Assembly: GCA_031271325.1 (NCBI GenBank) | Contig: JAISVY010000008.1 | Span: forward strand, 1-8,411 | Length of the DNA: 8,411 bases | Reading direction: 5' to 3' | From: Oscillospiraceae bacterium | Lineage (GTDB): Bacteria; Bacillota; Clostridia; Oscillospirales; UBA929 | Shown here: positions 1 to 6,441 of the stretch, one piece after another | How positions within the stretch are numbered: the first letter of the stretch is position 1 | Layout of the letters: the number at the start of each line of letters is the position of its first letter | Translations under genes and position numbers: made by a program | The notes under the pieces: generated by a model | The model's input: only the letters and a program-made list of their open reading frames with translations | Databases searched by the model: none | Told to the model about the DNA's origin: nothing

Positions 1-2
1 TT

Positions 3-521
3 GACGAGCACAAATGCTATTGCGTGTGCTGGTGCAGTGATGATTTCGAAGGCAAAGACTTTTCTGCGCGCGAAAAGCGCCGCGCCGCCGCGCTGCGATA
101 CGTTCGCGGGGGTTTTATACAAGGGTATCTCGCGTATAGCGGCGGCAAAGTGGTGGGGTGGTGCAACGCCAACACCAAAGCGGACTGCCAAAAATGCGCC
201 TCGTGGCGAATGTTTCTGACCGATATACCGGCGCTTGACCCCGGAGAGCGGGTCAAGTCGGTGTTCTGTTTTACGGTTGCGCCCGAAATGAAACGTAAGG
301 GCATCGCCACAATGCTGCTGGAACGTGTCTGCCAAGACGCCGCGCAGGACGGTTTTACCTGTGTGGAGGGATACCCGGACAAAGAACCGCGGGACGAAAA
401 CATTCATTTTTCCGGCGCTGCCGCTCTATATATAAAATGCGGGTTTACCGTACACAGCGAGACAGCGGGCAAGTTGGTCATGAGAAAAAGCTTACGGGCA
501 GGTTCATCCTTCCGCGCGTAA
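3..521 (+). CDS. GNAT-family N-acetyltransferase, 5' end outside window
   Basis: The reading frame is open from the left edge (first in-frame codons read D-E-H-K-C-Y-C) to TAA at 519-521, so the true start lies upstream; the GTG at 24 is only an internal codon. The visible 172 residues carry the GNAT core: a beta strand (VKSVFCFTVAPEMK), the acetyl-CoA pyrophosphate-binding loop KRKGIA followed by helix TMLLERV, then a C-terminal strand/helix with the AALYIKCGF motif typical of the fold. The N-terminal part is rich in cysteine (CYCVCWC), as in a clostridial GNAT subgroup with a CYC motif before the core. It would transfer an acetyl group from acetyl-CoA to an amine in the cytoplasm; the substrate cannot be told from sequence. 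It ends 54 nt before nfeD, with a separate promoter between them, so it is probably not in the nfeD operon. Family is fairly certain, specificity unknown. Confidence 0.85.
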   Translation, partial: DEHKCYCVCWCSDDFEGKDFSAREKRRAAALRYVRGGFIQGYLAYSGGKVVGWCNANTKADCQKCASWRMFLTDIPALDPGERVKSVFCFTVAPEMKRKGIATMLLERVCQDAAQDGFTCVEGYPDKEPRDENIHFSGAAALYIKCGFTVHSETAGKLVMRKSLRAGSSFRA

Positions 522-523
522 CC

Positions 524-552
524 TTGTAATCCGGCAGCCCGTGTGGTATACT
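524..552 (+). promoter_or_regulatory. Sigma-A type extended -10 promoter for nfeD-slipin
   Basis: A -35 like TTGTAA (524-529) is followed by a 17-nt spacer and a -10 TATACT (547-552). The -10 is preceded by TGG, giving the extended -10 form TGnTATACT. Transcription would begin near 559, leaving a short leader before the nfeD start at 576. The promoter begins 3 nt after the acetyltransferase stop codon. This is pattern recognition, not an experimentally known start site. Confidence 0.7.
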
Positions 553-575
553 GAATTCGGAAAGGATGTGAAGGC

Positions 576-1049
576 ATGGACTGGCAGCTTATTGTCTGGC
601 TATCCGTGATTGTGATTTGCGTCATCGCCGAAGCGAGCACCGTGACCCTGATCAGCATCTGGTTCGCCTTAGGGGGGCTGGCGGCAGTGGTCGCATACCT
701 GATTTCCCCCGATACCGTATGGATACAGACGCTCGTTTTTGCCGTGTGTTCTGTCGGCACAATGCTGCTGACGCGGCCTATCTGCAAGCGATACCTGCGG
801 CAGAAGCAGGAAATCCGCACGAACGCCGACCGCAACATCGGGGAGATCGCGCTTTGCACAGGGCGGATCGACAACGACGCGGGCACCGGTTCGGCGCGTC
901 TGCTGGGAAAAGAATGGACTGCCCGCAGCGCGGACGGTTCTGTCATCGAGGAAGGCGAGAAGGTGCGCGTACAGACCATCAGCGGCGTGAAACTGATGGT
1001 AATTCCCGCCGCTTCCGCGGTTTCAGTGAACGTATTTGAGACACCCTAA
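576..1049 (+). CDS. NfeD-family membrane protein, short form
   Basis: The 157-residue product has three hydrophobic segments (about residues 4-22, 25-43 and 48-66) followed by a soluble C-terminal domain (about 80-152). That domain has the beta-rich NfeD OB-fold pattern, including NIGEIALCTGRI, a glycine turn, and GEKVRVQTISGVKLMVIP near the end. Short NfeD proteins are known partners of SPFH/stomatin proteins and are thought to act in membrane microdomain organisation. That fits exactly here, because a slipin gene follows on the same strand. The ATG at 576 has AAAGGA at 561-566 (9 nt spacing), and a good extended -10 promoter lies just upstream. The length is normal for the short NfeD class, which lacks the ClpP-like protease domain of long NfeD. 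The odd point is the 140-nt structured gap before its partner gene. Confidence 0.85.
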   Translation: MDWQLIVWLSVIVICVIAEASTVTLISIWFALGGLAAVVAYLISPDTVWIQTLVFAVCSVGTMLLTRPICKRYLRQKQEIRTNADRNIGEIALCTGRIDNDAGTGSARLLGKEWTARSADGSVIEEGEKVRVQTISGVKLMVIPAASAVSVNVFETP

Positions 1050-1064
1050 AAACCCATATTTTCA

Positions 1065-1143
1065 TTCGGCGAAGCCGAACGGGCGCAGCGGGGCGCGCCG
1101 ACCCCGGCGCGCCGTCAGAATTACCGCTTTTTCAGCGCGGTAA
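1065..1143 (+). other. Three consecutive hairpins in the nfeD-slipin spacer
   Basis: Three inverted repeats follow one another in the 140-nt gap. The first is TTCGGC/GCCGAA with a 3-nt loop (1065-1079). The second is GGCGCGCC at 1092-1099 and again at 1106-1113, extendable to 9 bp with an ACCC loop. The third is TTACCGC/GCGGTAA (1121-1127 with 1137-1143). None is followed by a clear T-run, so they do not look like simple intrinsic terminators. They could stabilise or attenuate the downstream slipin message, or be a small dispersed repeat. Function is unknown. Confidence 0.5.
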
Positions 1144-1176
1144 ACCGGAATTGGATGCATACAACATTAACAATAT

Positions 1177-1184
1177 AGGGGGAG
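1177..1184 (+). promoter_or_regulatory. Shine-Dalgarno site deciding the slipin start
   Basis: AGGGGGAG lies 5 nt before ATG 1190. This favours the ATG over the upstream in-frame TTG at 1151, which has no comparable site. Confidence 0.8.
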
Positions 1185-1189
1185 AAAAC

Positions 1190-2104
1190 ATGTTTTCTGT
1201 TATCGCTGCCGGGTTCACGTTTACGCCTGTCATTGTCATCGCGCTGATCGCCGTTCTGATCATGCTGGTCGTGATCGCGAACATCAAGGTCGTGCAGCAG
1301 GCGAGGAGCTATGTAATCGAGCGCCTCGGCTCGTTCCACGCTCTGTGGGGCAACGGTCTGCACTTCAAGGTGCCCTTTATCGACCGTATCGTAAAGATCG
1401 TCTCCCTAAAGGAGCAGGTGGTGGACTTCCCGCCGCAGCCGGTCATCACAAAAGATAACGTCACGATGCAGATCGATACGGTGGTCTATTTCGAGATCAC
1501 CGACCCGAAGCTCTATACATACGGCGTGGAAAACCCGATGGCGGCGATCGAAAACCTCACCGCGACGACGCTGCGCAACATTGTCGGCGACTTGGAACTC
1601 GACCAGACGCTGACTTCGCGCGACGTAATCAACACCCAAATGCGGGCGATCTTGGACGACGCCACCGACCCGTGGGGCATCAAGGTCAACCGCGTCGAGC
1701 TGAAGAGCATCATCCCGCCGCGCGAGATACAGGACGCGATGGAGAAGCAGATGAAAGCGGAGCGTATGCGCCGTCAGGCGATCCTTCAGGCCGAAGGCGA
1801 AAAGCAGAGCCAGATTCTGGTCGCCGAGGGCGAGCAGCAGGCCGCCATCTTACGCTCGGACGCGGTGAAGCAGTCAAAAATACTGGAAGCCGAAGGTGAA
1901 GCGAAGGCGATTCTCGCCGTGCAAACCGCGCTCGCCGATTCCATCCGCCTGCTTAACGAAGCCGACGCGAAGGATTCGGTGCTGAAGATGAAAGCCTTCG
2001 ACGCGTTCGCGAAAGCAGCCGACGGCAAGGCGACGAAGATCATCATCCCGAGCGAGATTCAAGGTCTCGCGGGTCTTGTCGCGGGGATTAAAGAAGCGCT
2101 GTAA
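1190..2104 (+). CDS. SPFH/Band 7 stomatin-like protein (slipin/paraslipin)
   Basis: This 304-residue protein has an N-terminal hydrophobic anchor (about 10-32) and then an SPFH/Band 7 domain (about 33-190). The domain shows characteristic stretches: VVQQARSYVIERLGSF, GLHFKVPFID, QVVDFPPQPVITKDNVTM, the D-T-V-V-Y-F strand, and DPWGIKVNRVELKSIIPP. A charged Ala/Glu/Gln-rich coiled coil follows (about 182-250) with repeated ILxAEGE-type units (ILQAEGEKQ, ILVAEGEQQ, ILEAEGEAK). The tail contains the IIIPSE motif common in bacterial paraslipins/QmcA. Such proteins oligomerise on the cytoplasmic membrane and scaffold microdomains; the NfeD partner is encoded just upstream. The start at ATG 1190 is chosen for its strong ribosome binding site. 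No separate convincing promoter was seen, so it is probably cotranscribed with nfeD. Length is normal for the family. Substrate proteins or proteases it may organise cannot be deduced. Confidence 0.92.
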   Translation: MFSVIAAGFTFTPVIVIALIAVLIMLVVIANIKVVQQARSYVIERLGSFHALWGNGLHFKVPFIDRIVKIVSLKEQVVDFPPQPVITKDNVTMQIDTVVYFEITDPKLYTYGVENPMAAIENLTATTLRNIVGDLELDQTLTSRDVINTQMRAILDDATDPWGIKVNRVELKSIIPPREIQDAMEKQMKAERMRRQAILQAEGEKQSQILVAEGEQQAAILRSDAVKQSKILEAEGEAKAILAVQTALADSIRLLNEADAKDSVLKMKAFDAFAKAADGKATKIIIPSEIQGLAGLVAGIKEAL

Positions 2105-2124
2105 TTCGAGGAGAAAATAAAATG

Positions 2125-2154
2125 AAACGTGGGGTACGGTTGTGCCCCACGTTT
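2125..2154. terminator. Bidirectional hairpin terminator between convergent genes
   Basis: AAACGTGGGG pairs perfectly with CCCCACGTTT, and the inner bases add a T-G, an A-T and a C-G pair around a GGTT loop, for about 13 bp. Read on the minus strand, the stem is followed by CATTTTATTTTC, a good T-rich tract, so it fits best as the terminator of the metallophosphoesterase. On the plus strand the downstream T-tract is weak, but position and stem strength suggest it also ends the nfeD-slipin message. Confidence 0.8.
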
Positions 2155-2156
2155 AC

Positions 2157-2846
2157 TCATACCCTCACCGGGTTAAAATCCAGATGGTCGGCGGAAACCA
2201 AACGGTATTCGATCCCGCCGTAGTCCCCCTCGATCGCGCGGGAGCGGGCGTATCCGTGCAGGTGCCCGAAGCAGCAGCGCCTCACGCCGTATTCGCGCAG
2301 AACGTCTACCAGCGGGTCACAGCGGTATCCCTCGTACAGCGGCGGATAATGCAGGAAGACGAGCAGCTCGCCGTCCGTGAGTTTCCGCCCCGCATCCAGT
2401 GACGCGCGGAGCCGCCCCACCTCGCGCAGGATCATCTTCACGTCGTGTTCGCCGCCGCGCTCTTCTTCGTAAAACCAGCCGCGCGTGCCGCAGACCACCT
2501 CTCCGCCGCAGAGAAACGCGTTGTTGTGCAGAATGTCAAGGGTAACGATCCCGTTTTCGGTGAAAAAGCGCTTCATTTTAGATGCCGTATCCCAAAAATA
2601 ATCGTGGTTGCCTTTCAGCAGCAGCTTTTTACAGGGGAACCGCTCCAAAAACAAAAAGTCCGCCAGCGCCTCCGTGAGCGACATCCCCCATGAGGTGTCG
2701 CCGCAAAGCACAAGCGTGTCGTCTTCGGTTAGTTTTGACAAACCCTGTTCGATTTTCGCGGTGTAGCCGTCCCAAGCGCCGCCAAAAATGTCCATCGGTT
2801 TGTTGGCGGCGAACGATAAATGCAGGTCACCGATTGTGTATAACAC
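2157..2846 (-). CDS. Calcineurin-like metallophosphoesterase
   Basis: The 229-residue product carries all the metal-binding blocks of the calcineurin-like phosphoesterase fold in order: GDLHL (D7, H9), CGDTSWG (D50), GNHDYFW (N80, H81), LHYPP (H166) and GHLHG (H195, H197). These would bind two divalent metals and hydrolyse a phosphoester in the cytoplasm; the substrate is unknown. The compact single-domain layout resembles predicted phosphohydrolases widespread in Firmicutes. The start is a GTG at 2844-2846 with GGGGAT 6 nt upstream; no ATG start is available close to the first conserved block. It is convergent with the slipin gene and divergent from the DUF1540 gene, so it is probably monocistronic. 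Family assignment is firm; the physiological role is not. Confidence 0.92.
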   Translation of the reverse strand: MLYTIGDLHLSFAANKPMDIFGGAWDGYTAKIEQGLSKLTEDDTLVLCGDTSWGMSLTEALADFLFLERFPCKKLLLKGNHDYFWDTASKMKRFFTENGIVTLDILHNNAFLCGGEVVCGTRGWFYEEERGGEHDVKMILREVGRLRASLDAGRKLTDGELLVFLHYPPLYEGYRCDPLVDVLREYGVRRCCFGHLHGYARSRAIEGDYGGIEYRLVSADHLDFNPVRV

Positions 2847-2884
2847 GGCTTTATCCCCATTGCATAATGACTTAAAGATTCAGG

Positions 2885-2906
2885 TATACTAAGAAAACCA
2901 TATAAT
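2885..2906 (+). promoter_or_regulatory. Candidate promoter(s) for the DUF1540 gene
   Basis: Two -10 like boxes lie in the 76-nt divergent gap: TATACT (2885-2890) and a consensus TATAAT (2901-2906). The first better allows a leader that still contains the ribosome binding site at 2910-2915. The second would place the start site inside or after that site. No good -35 is seen for either; TTGCAT at 2860-2865 would give a long 19-nt spacer. The stretch CATATAAT (2899-2906) also resembles a sporulation sigma-E -10, but no matching -35 is evident. Confidence 0.4.
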
Positions 2907-2909
2907 GAA

Positions 2910-2915
2910 AAGGAG
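2910..2915 (+). promoter_or_regulatory. Shine-Dalgarno site deciding the DUF1540 start
   Basis: AAGGAG with a 7-nt spacer before ATG 2923. It lies downstream of the other in-frame ATG (2905), which has no ribosome binding site of its own, so 2923 is the likely start. Confidence 0.85.
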
Positions 2916-2922
2916 AATCGCT

Positions 2923-3096
2923 ATGTTAGGACATCACAGCAAAAGTAAAGGCAACGCGGTCAGCTGCACGGTGGGCACGTGCGCCTATCACGGTCCCGGC
3001 AACCAATGCAACGCAAGCGCGATCAACGTAGGCACCGAATACGCGCTGGACAAGACCGAGACGTTTTGCTCTACCTATGCGCAGAAAACGAATTAG
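2923..3096 (+). CDS. DUF1540 small four-cysteine protein
   Basis: This 57-residue protein has four cysteines in the pattern C-x5-C-x8-C-x19-20-C (SCTVGTC, NQCNAS, TFCSTY), followed by a polar tail. The arrangement C-x-V-x-x-C-x-Y/H, then C-x-A-x-x-I-x-V and finally an E-T-F-C-x-T/S-Y block, is that of DUF1540. This is a short domain common in Clostridia and Bacilli and suspected to bind a metal through the cysteines. The function is unknown. The short N-terminus (MLGHHSKSKGN) is basic and histidine-containing. The gene is small, starts from an excellent ribosome binding site, and appears to be a single-gene unit divergent from the metallophosphoesterase. No clear T-tract terminator follows; a palindrome lies 14 nt after its stop. 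Confidence 0.85.
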   Translation: MLGHHSKSKGNAVSCTVGTCAYHGPGNQCNASAINVGTEYALDKTETFCSTYAQKTN

Positions 3097-3110
3097 GGGG
3101 CAGGCGTTAC

Positions 3111-3130
3111 GGGACGATTGCCATCGTCCC
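3111..3130. repeat. Short GC-rich intergenic palindrome
   Basis: GGGACGAT and ATCGTCCC form a perfect 8-bp inverted repeat around TGCC. It is followed by a smaller CCCT/AGGG repeat (3129-3140). There is no T-run on either strand, so an ordinary intrinsic terminator is unlikely. In form it resembles the short REP-like palindromes I associate with intergenic regions of gut Clostridia. That resemblance is from memory and unverified here. Confidence 0.5.
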
Positions 3131-3161
3131 CTACATAGGGAACCTTCGGCGCTTCGGGTCG

Positions 3162-3184
3162 AAAAGAGTTGTTCAGCAGCTCTT
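3162..3184 (-). terminator. Weak intrinsic terminator at the end of thrC
   Basis: On the minus strand AAGAG and CTCTT pair, and beyond one mismatch TG and CA pair around a CTGAA loop. The stem runs directly into TTTT. It overlaps the thrC stop codon (3183-3185). The stem is short and imperfect, so termination may be inefficient or the real terminator may lie further on. Confidence 0.4.
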
Positions 3185-4571
3185 ACATACCAAAAAAGGT
3201 CTTCACATAGCCCTCGATTTCGCCGGGAGCCACGGAGTCTGAGAATCTCCGAGGCTTCTTTTTCGTTTCGAGCAAAACGCCGGGAATGGGGAACTCCGCC
3301 CCGTCCAGCGCCGATTGAACGGCTTCGGGGAATTTGCCCGGGTGCGCCGTCGCGACGACAATGCCGTCCCGCGCCGCGCCCGCCGCCGTCGCCGTATGCG
3401 GGTCGATGACGGCTCCCGTTCTCTGGTACAACGCCCGGATCGCGTCCTCCGCCTGCGCGTCGTCGCGCCAAACGGCGTCGAATTCCTCGCGCATCGCGTT
3501 CACGGTCGTTTCGTTCAGCGCATACCGCCCTTCGGAATTCAGCGTTTGCATGCAATCCCGCGTAAACGCGCTGTCACAGCCGGACAGCAGATACACGGCG
3601 CGTTCAAAGTTGCTCGAAACCAGAATGTCCATCGAAGGTGAGGTTGTGCGTACAAGGGGACGGTTGCGGTCGTATACGCCTGTTTGGATTACGCCGGTCA
3701 GCACGTTGTTGCGATTGGAGACGCAGACCAGCCGACCAAGCGGCACGCCCAGGCGTTTGGCGTAAAGCGCCGCAAGGATGTTGCCGAAGTTGCCGGTGGG
3801 GACATAAACATCCGGGTTTCCGCGCGCCGCGCGTTCGGGGTACTTTTGCACAAAATCCGCGTACGCCGACACATAGTACGCGATCTGCGGCAAGAGCCTT
3901 CCCAGGTTGATCGAGTTTGCCGAGGTCAGCAGGAAGCGCCCGCTGCGCTCTGTGTTCGCGAATACCCGCTTCACGCCGGTCTGTGCGTCGTCGAAATCGC
4001 CCCGCACCGCGCACACGCCGACGTTTCCGCCCTCCTGCGTCACCATTTGCAGTTTTTGGACTTCGGAAACGCCTTCTTCGGGGTAGAAGACCAGTACGCG
4101 GGTGCCCGGAATATCGCGGAACCCCTCCAGCGCGGCTTTGCCGGTGTCGCCGGACGTCGCCGTCAGGATGTATACGTCCCGCGTCTCTCCGGTCAGCTCT
4201 TTCGCCGCCCCGACCAGACGGGGCAGCACCTGAAGCGCCATGTCTTTGAACGCGCAGGTGGGACCGTGCCACAGTTCCAAAAAGAGCGGAACGTCTTTTC
4301 CGTACTCCGCGAGCGGCGCGGGTTCGCCGTCAAATCGGGCGTACGCCTCCCGCGTCAGCGCGTTCAGGTCGCCGAACTCCGGCAGGAAGAACGACAGCAC
4401 GGCGGTCGCCCTCTGCGGATAATCCATCGTCTTGATGCGTTCGAAAAAACCTTCCGGCAGTGCGGGGATATGCTCCGGTACGAACAGACCGCCGTCCGGC
4501 GCAAGCCCCTGCAGGATCGCTTCCGCGCCCGAAACCGGCTCGGTTTGCCCCCTTGTGCTGATGTATCGCAT
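3183..4571 (-). CDS. thrC: Threonine synthase
   Basis: The product converts O-phosphohomoserine to threonine plus phosphate, using pyridoxal phosphate, as the last step of threonine synthesis in the cytoplasm. The 462 residues start with MRYISTRGQ, the usual N-terminus of the long (E. coli/yeast type) threonine synthases. They contain APDGGLFVPE (about 24-33) and HGPTCAFKDMALQ with the PLP-binding lysine K109. Further along are the TATSGDTGKAAL phosphate-handling loop (138-147), NSINLGRLLPQ, PTGNFGNILA, and SNRNNVLT followed by SPSMDI. The ATG at 4571 is chosen because GGAGGT lies 7 nt upstream; a longer frame to 4604 exists but lacks family-like residues. It follows yraN by 49 nt on the same strand and is probably at the tail of the rplS operon or has its own weak promoter. 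All expected motifs are intact. Confidence 0.96.
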   Translation of the reverse strand: MRYISTRGQTEPVSGAEAILQGLAPDGGLFVPEHIPALPEGFFERIKTMDYPQRATAVLSFFLPEFGDLNALTREAYARFDGEPAPLAEYGKDVPLFLELWHGPTCAFKDMALQVLPRLVGAAKELTGETRDVYILTATSGDTGKAALEGFRDIPGTRVLVFYPEEGVSEVQKLQMVTQEGGNVGVCAVRGDFDDAQTGVKRVFANTERSGRFLLTSANSINLGRLLPQIAYYVSAYADFVQKYPERAARGNPDVYVPTGNFGNILAALYAKRLGVPLGRLVCVSNRNNVLTGVIQTGVYDRNRPLVRTTSPSMDILVSSNFERAVYLLSGCDSAFTRDCMQTLNSEGRYALNETTVNAMREEFDAVWRDDAQAEDAIRALYQRTGAVIDPHTATAAGAARDGIVVATAHPGKFPEAVQSALDGAEFPIPGVLLETKKKPRRFSDSVAPGEIEGYVKTFFGM

Positions 4572-4578
4572 TTTTGTG

Positions 4579-4584
4579 ACCTCC
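4579..4584 (-). promoter_or_regulatory. Shine-Dalgarno site deciding the thrC start
   Basis: On the minus strand GGAGGT stands 7 nt before ATG 4571. It is the best ribosome binding site in this gap and fixes the MRYIST start. Confidence 0.88.
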
Positions 4585-4620
4585 GGTGATTGTTCGGGCG
4601 GCAAAACGCCCCCCGGCGGG

Positions 4621-4974
4621 TTAAAACGCGTTTTCGATATGCTCGATGCTTACCGATTCAAATCCTCCGCCGGGCGCTATGATCGCAACCACGTCGATAC
4701 GCGGCTGTAAGGTCGTGCGGGGATTGTCGGCCATCCACAGTTCCGCCGTCCGGCGAATCTTTCTCTGTTTCCCCGGCATGACCGTCTCCAGCGGGTGCCC
4801 GTAATCCGGCTTCGACCGCATCCTGACTTCCACGAACACCACAAACCGGTCGTCATACACAATCAAATCGATCTCGCCGCCGGGGGCGGTAAAGTTGCTG
4901 GTCAGGAGCTTATAGCCCTTGTTAATCAAATATTGCAGGGCGATCTGTTCGCCGCGGCTGCCTTCCTTACGCAT
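4621..4974 (-). CDS. yraN: YraN/UPF0102 endonuclease-like protein
   Basis: The 117-residue protein matches the UPF0102 family throughout: GSRGEQIALQYLINKGYKLL at the N-terminus, then GGEIDLI (E34, D36) and VFVEVRMR (E49, R51), and a C-terminal RIDVVAI strand. The fold is that of Holliday-junction-resolvase-like PD-(D/E)xK nucleases. In several members the last lysine is replaced by arginine, as here, and biochemical function remains poorly defined. Length is standard. Its ATG lies inside the end of rnhB (8-nt overlap), indicating translational coupling. The rnhB-yraN pairing is a widespread Firmicutes arrangement, which supports the identification. Confidence 0.93.
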   Translation of the reverse strand: MRKEGSRGEQIALQYLINKGYKLLTSNFTAPGGEIDLIVYDDRFVVFVEVRMRSKPDYGHPLETVMPGKQRKIRRTAELWMADNPRTTLQPRIDVVAIIAPGGGFESVSIEHIENAF

Positions 4975-5635
4975 GACACATCACCTTACGGATAAACAAC
5001 GCGCGGTGCGCCGGGCAAGGACCCAGTTTCCGCAATGCGCGGATATGCTCCGCCGTGCCGTAACCCTTGTGCTTCGCAAACCCGTAACCCGGGTATTGGC
5101 TGTCCAGCAGGCACATGGCGCGGTCGCGCGTGACCTTCGCCAGAACGGATGCCGCCGAGATGCACGGTTCCGAAGCGTCCCCGCCGATGACCGCCGCCGC
5201 GGGCAGGGAAAACCCCCGCGCGACATTCCCGTCTACCAACAGCCGGGCGGGGCATACGGACAGCGCCTCTACGGCGCGGCGCATCGCGAGCAGCGACGCT
5301 TCGAGGATGTTGAGCCGCCCGATCTCCCCGACCGTCGCGAACGCCACGGCGCAGCTTACGGACTGCCGCATGATTTCGTCAAACAGGGCGTCCCGCCGTT
5401 TGGGGGAGAGCTTTTTGGAGTCGGTCAGTCCGGGCAGATCGTATCGTTCCGGCAAAATCACCGCCGCCGCGTACACATCCCCGGCTAAGGGACCGCGCCC
5501 CGCTTCGTCAATGCCGCAGATGAATTCAGTCTCCTTCTTTTCCGAAAAAGAAAGAGAGCCGGAAAGAAAAGCCCGCACAGCGGCGCTCTCCTGAGTGCAA
5601 TTGGAACACAATGGTGTAAAAACATGATGATTCAT
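4967..5635 (-). CDS. rnhB: Ribonuclease HII
   Basis: RNase HII cleaves RNA in RNA-DNA hybrids, including single ribonucleotides embedded in DNA, in the cytoplasm. The 222-residue product contains CGIDEAGRGPLAG (D43, E44), DSKKLS, NILEASLLAM and LLVDGN (D135). It also has GGDASEPCISAASVLAKVTRD (D153, spaced 18 from D135 as in known enzymes) and YPGYGFAKHKGYGTAEH. All four acidic catalytic positions are present. The start at 5635 shares an ATGA overlap with the rbgA stop. A longer in-frame extension to 5827 lies entirely over rbgA coding sequence, has no family-like residues and is rejected. The first roughly 38 residues before the core, including CSNC, form a short non-conserved extension, which is common in Firmicutes RnhB. 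Confidence 0.96.
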   Translation of the reverse strand: MNHHVFTPLCSNCTQESAAVRAFLSGSLSFSEKKETEFICGIDEAGRGPLAGDVYAAAVILPERYDLPGLTDSKKLSPKRRDALFDEIMRQSVSCAVAFATVGEIGRLNILEASLLAMRRAVEALSVCPARLLVDGNVARGFSLPAAAVIGGDASEPCISAASVLAKVTRDRAMCLLDSQYPGYGFAKHKGYGTAEHIRALRKLGPCPAHRALFIRKVMCHA

Positions 5636-6441
5636 GGCTTTTCCAGCGTCAACCGCCCCAGTTTTCCGGCGCGGAACTCGTCCAGCAGGGTCAGCGCCAT
5701 CCGTTCGGTGTCGGTGACGCCGCCGGGAAGCAGAAAGCCGCGCTTCCGCGCCATCGCTTCCAAGCCGTCCGAAACGCCGTAGCGTCTTGTCAGCGCGCCG
5801 GGGTACAGGTTGTTCAGTCGGGCGCAAAGCAATGCCGCAAGGCTCTCGGTATCGAGGATCTCATCGCGGATTGCCCCGGTAAACGCCAAGTGCTGCCCGA
5901 TGACGGGGTCTTCGAATTTTGGCCAGAGCAGCCCCGGCGTATCCATCAGCAGAAAACCGCGCTCCATCGGGAACCACTGGTGGCTGCGGGTCACGCCCGG
6001 TCTGTCCTCCGCTTTGGCCGCTCTGCGCCGCAAAAGGGTGTTGATCAGCGTGGATTTGCCCACGTTCGGAATCCCCAGCACCAACACGCGCATCGCCCGC
6101 CCGGCTTGCCCTTTGTCCGCGAAGAACGTAATCCGTTCCGCCAGAAGCGTTTTGAGGGCGGGGAGTATCACCTTCACGGCGGCTTGCGACACGGCGTTGA
6201 CGGCAACGGCGTTTGGGATTGCCCTCTTCCACGCCTCGGTGACGACCGGGTCGGCGGCGTCCGCGCGTCCCAGCACTGTGAGGCAGGGTTTTTCGCCTTT
6301 CAGAGCTTCGATGTCCGGGTTGCGGCTGGAGGCGGGAATCCGCGCGTCCAGCAGTTCGATGAGCGCGTCCGCGGGCGCGATGTCGCCCTCCAATTGGCGG
6401 CGCGTCTTCGCCATATGCCCGGGATACCAGTTGATGTTCAC
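5632..6441 (-). CDS. rbgA: Ribosome biogenesis GTPase RbgA (YlqF)
   Basis: RbgA is a circularly permuted GTPase that acts late in 50S subunit assembly. The 269 residues begin with NWYPGHMAKTRRQL, the family hallmark, followed by DARIPASSRNPDI. The G motifs come in permuted order: G4-like LGRAD (58-61), G1 GIPNVGKST (123-131), G2 PGVT (148-151) and G3 DTPGLLWPK (167-175). The C-terminal helical domain ends with LLDEFRAGKLGRLTLEKP, matching the usual RbgA ending. The G4 motif is unusual: family members normally have NKxD, here it reads GRAD, losing Asn and Lys but keeping Asp. The start is a GTG (6439-6441) forming a GTGA overlap with the upstream lepB stop, with only a weak ribosome binding site, so translation is probably coupled. 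Neighbours rplS and rnhB are the classical context. Confidence 0.95.
   Translation of the reverse strand: MNINWYPGHMAKTRRQLEGDIAPADALIELLDARIPASSRNPDIEALKGEKPCLTVLGRADAADPVVTEAWKRAIPNAVAVNAVSQAAVKVILPALKTLLAERITFFADKGQAGRAMRVLVLGIPNVGKSTLINTLLRRRAAKAEDRPGVTRSHQWFPMERGFLLMDTPGLLWPKFEDPVIGQHLAFTGAIRDEILDTESLAALLCARLNNLYPGALTRRYGVSDGLEAMARKRGFLLPGGVTDTERMALTLLDEFRAGKLGRLTLEKP

Noticed and set aside
234..257. CTTGACCC/GGGTCAAG inverted repeat inside the acetyltransferase.
   Set aside because: It falls in conserved coding sequence without a T-run; likely a coincidence of codon choice.
1158..1165. CATACAAC resembling a sigma-E -10 before the slipin gene.
   Set aside because: No matching -35 element at the required distance, and the nfeD promoter explains expression.
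2109..2223. A good GAGGAG site followed by ATG 2122 and a 33-codon plus-strand frame right after the slipin stop.
   Set aside because: The frame is made of the terminator hairpin and the antisense of the metallophosphoesterase 3' end, with no family-like features. It is possibly a remnant of a lost third operon gene.
3684..4589. A long plus-strand open frame (301 codons) opposite thrC.
   Set aside because: It is an antisense shadow of thrC in GC-rich sequence, with low-complexity Arg-rich translation and no domain.
4572..4604. An 11-residue longer start for thrC.
   Set aside because: The internal ATG at 4571 has GGAGGT 7 nt upstream and begins with the family-typical MRYIST sequence.
5636..5827. 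An N-terminal extension of rnhB up to 5827.
   Set aside because: It lies wholly over rbgA in another frame, is Arg-rich and unlike RNase HII. The ATGA-coupled ATG at 5635 fits better.
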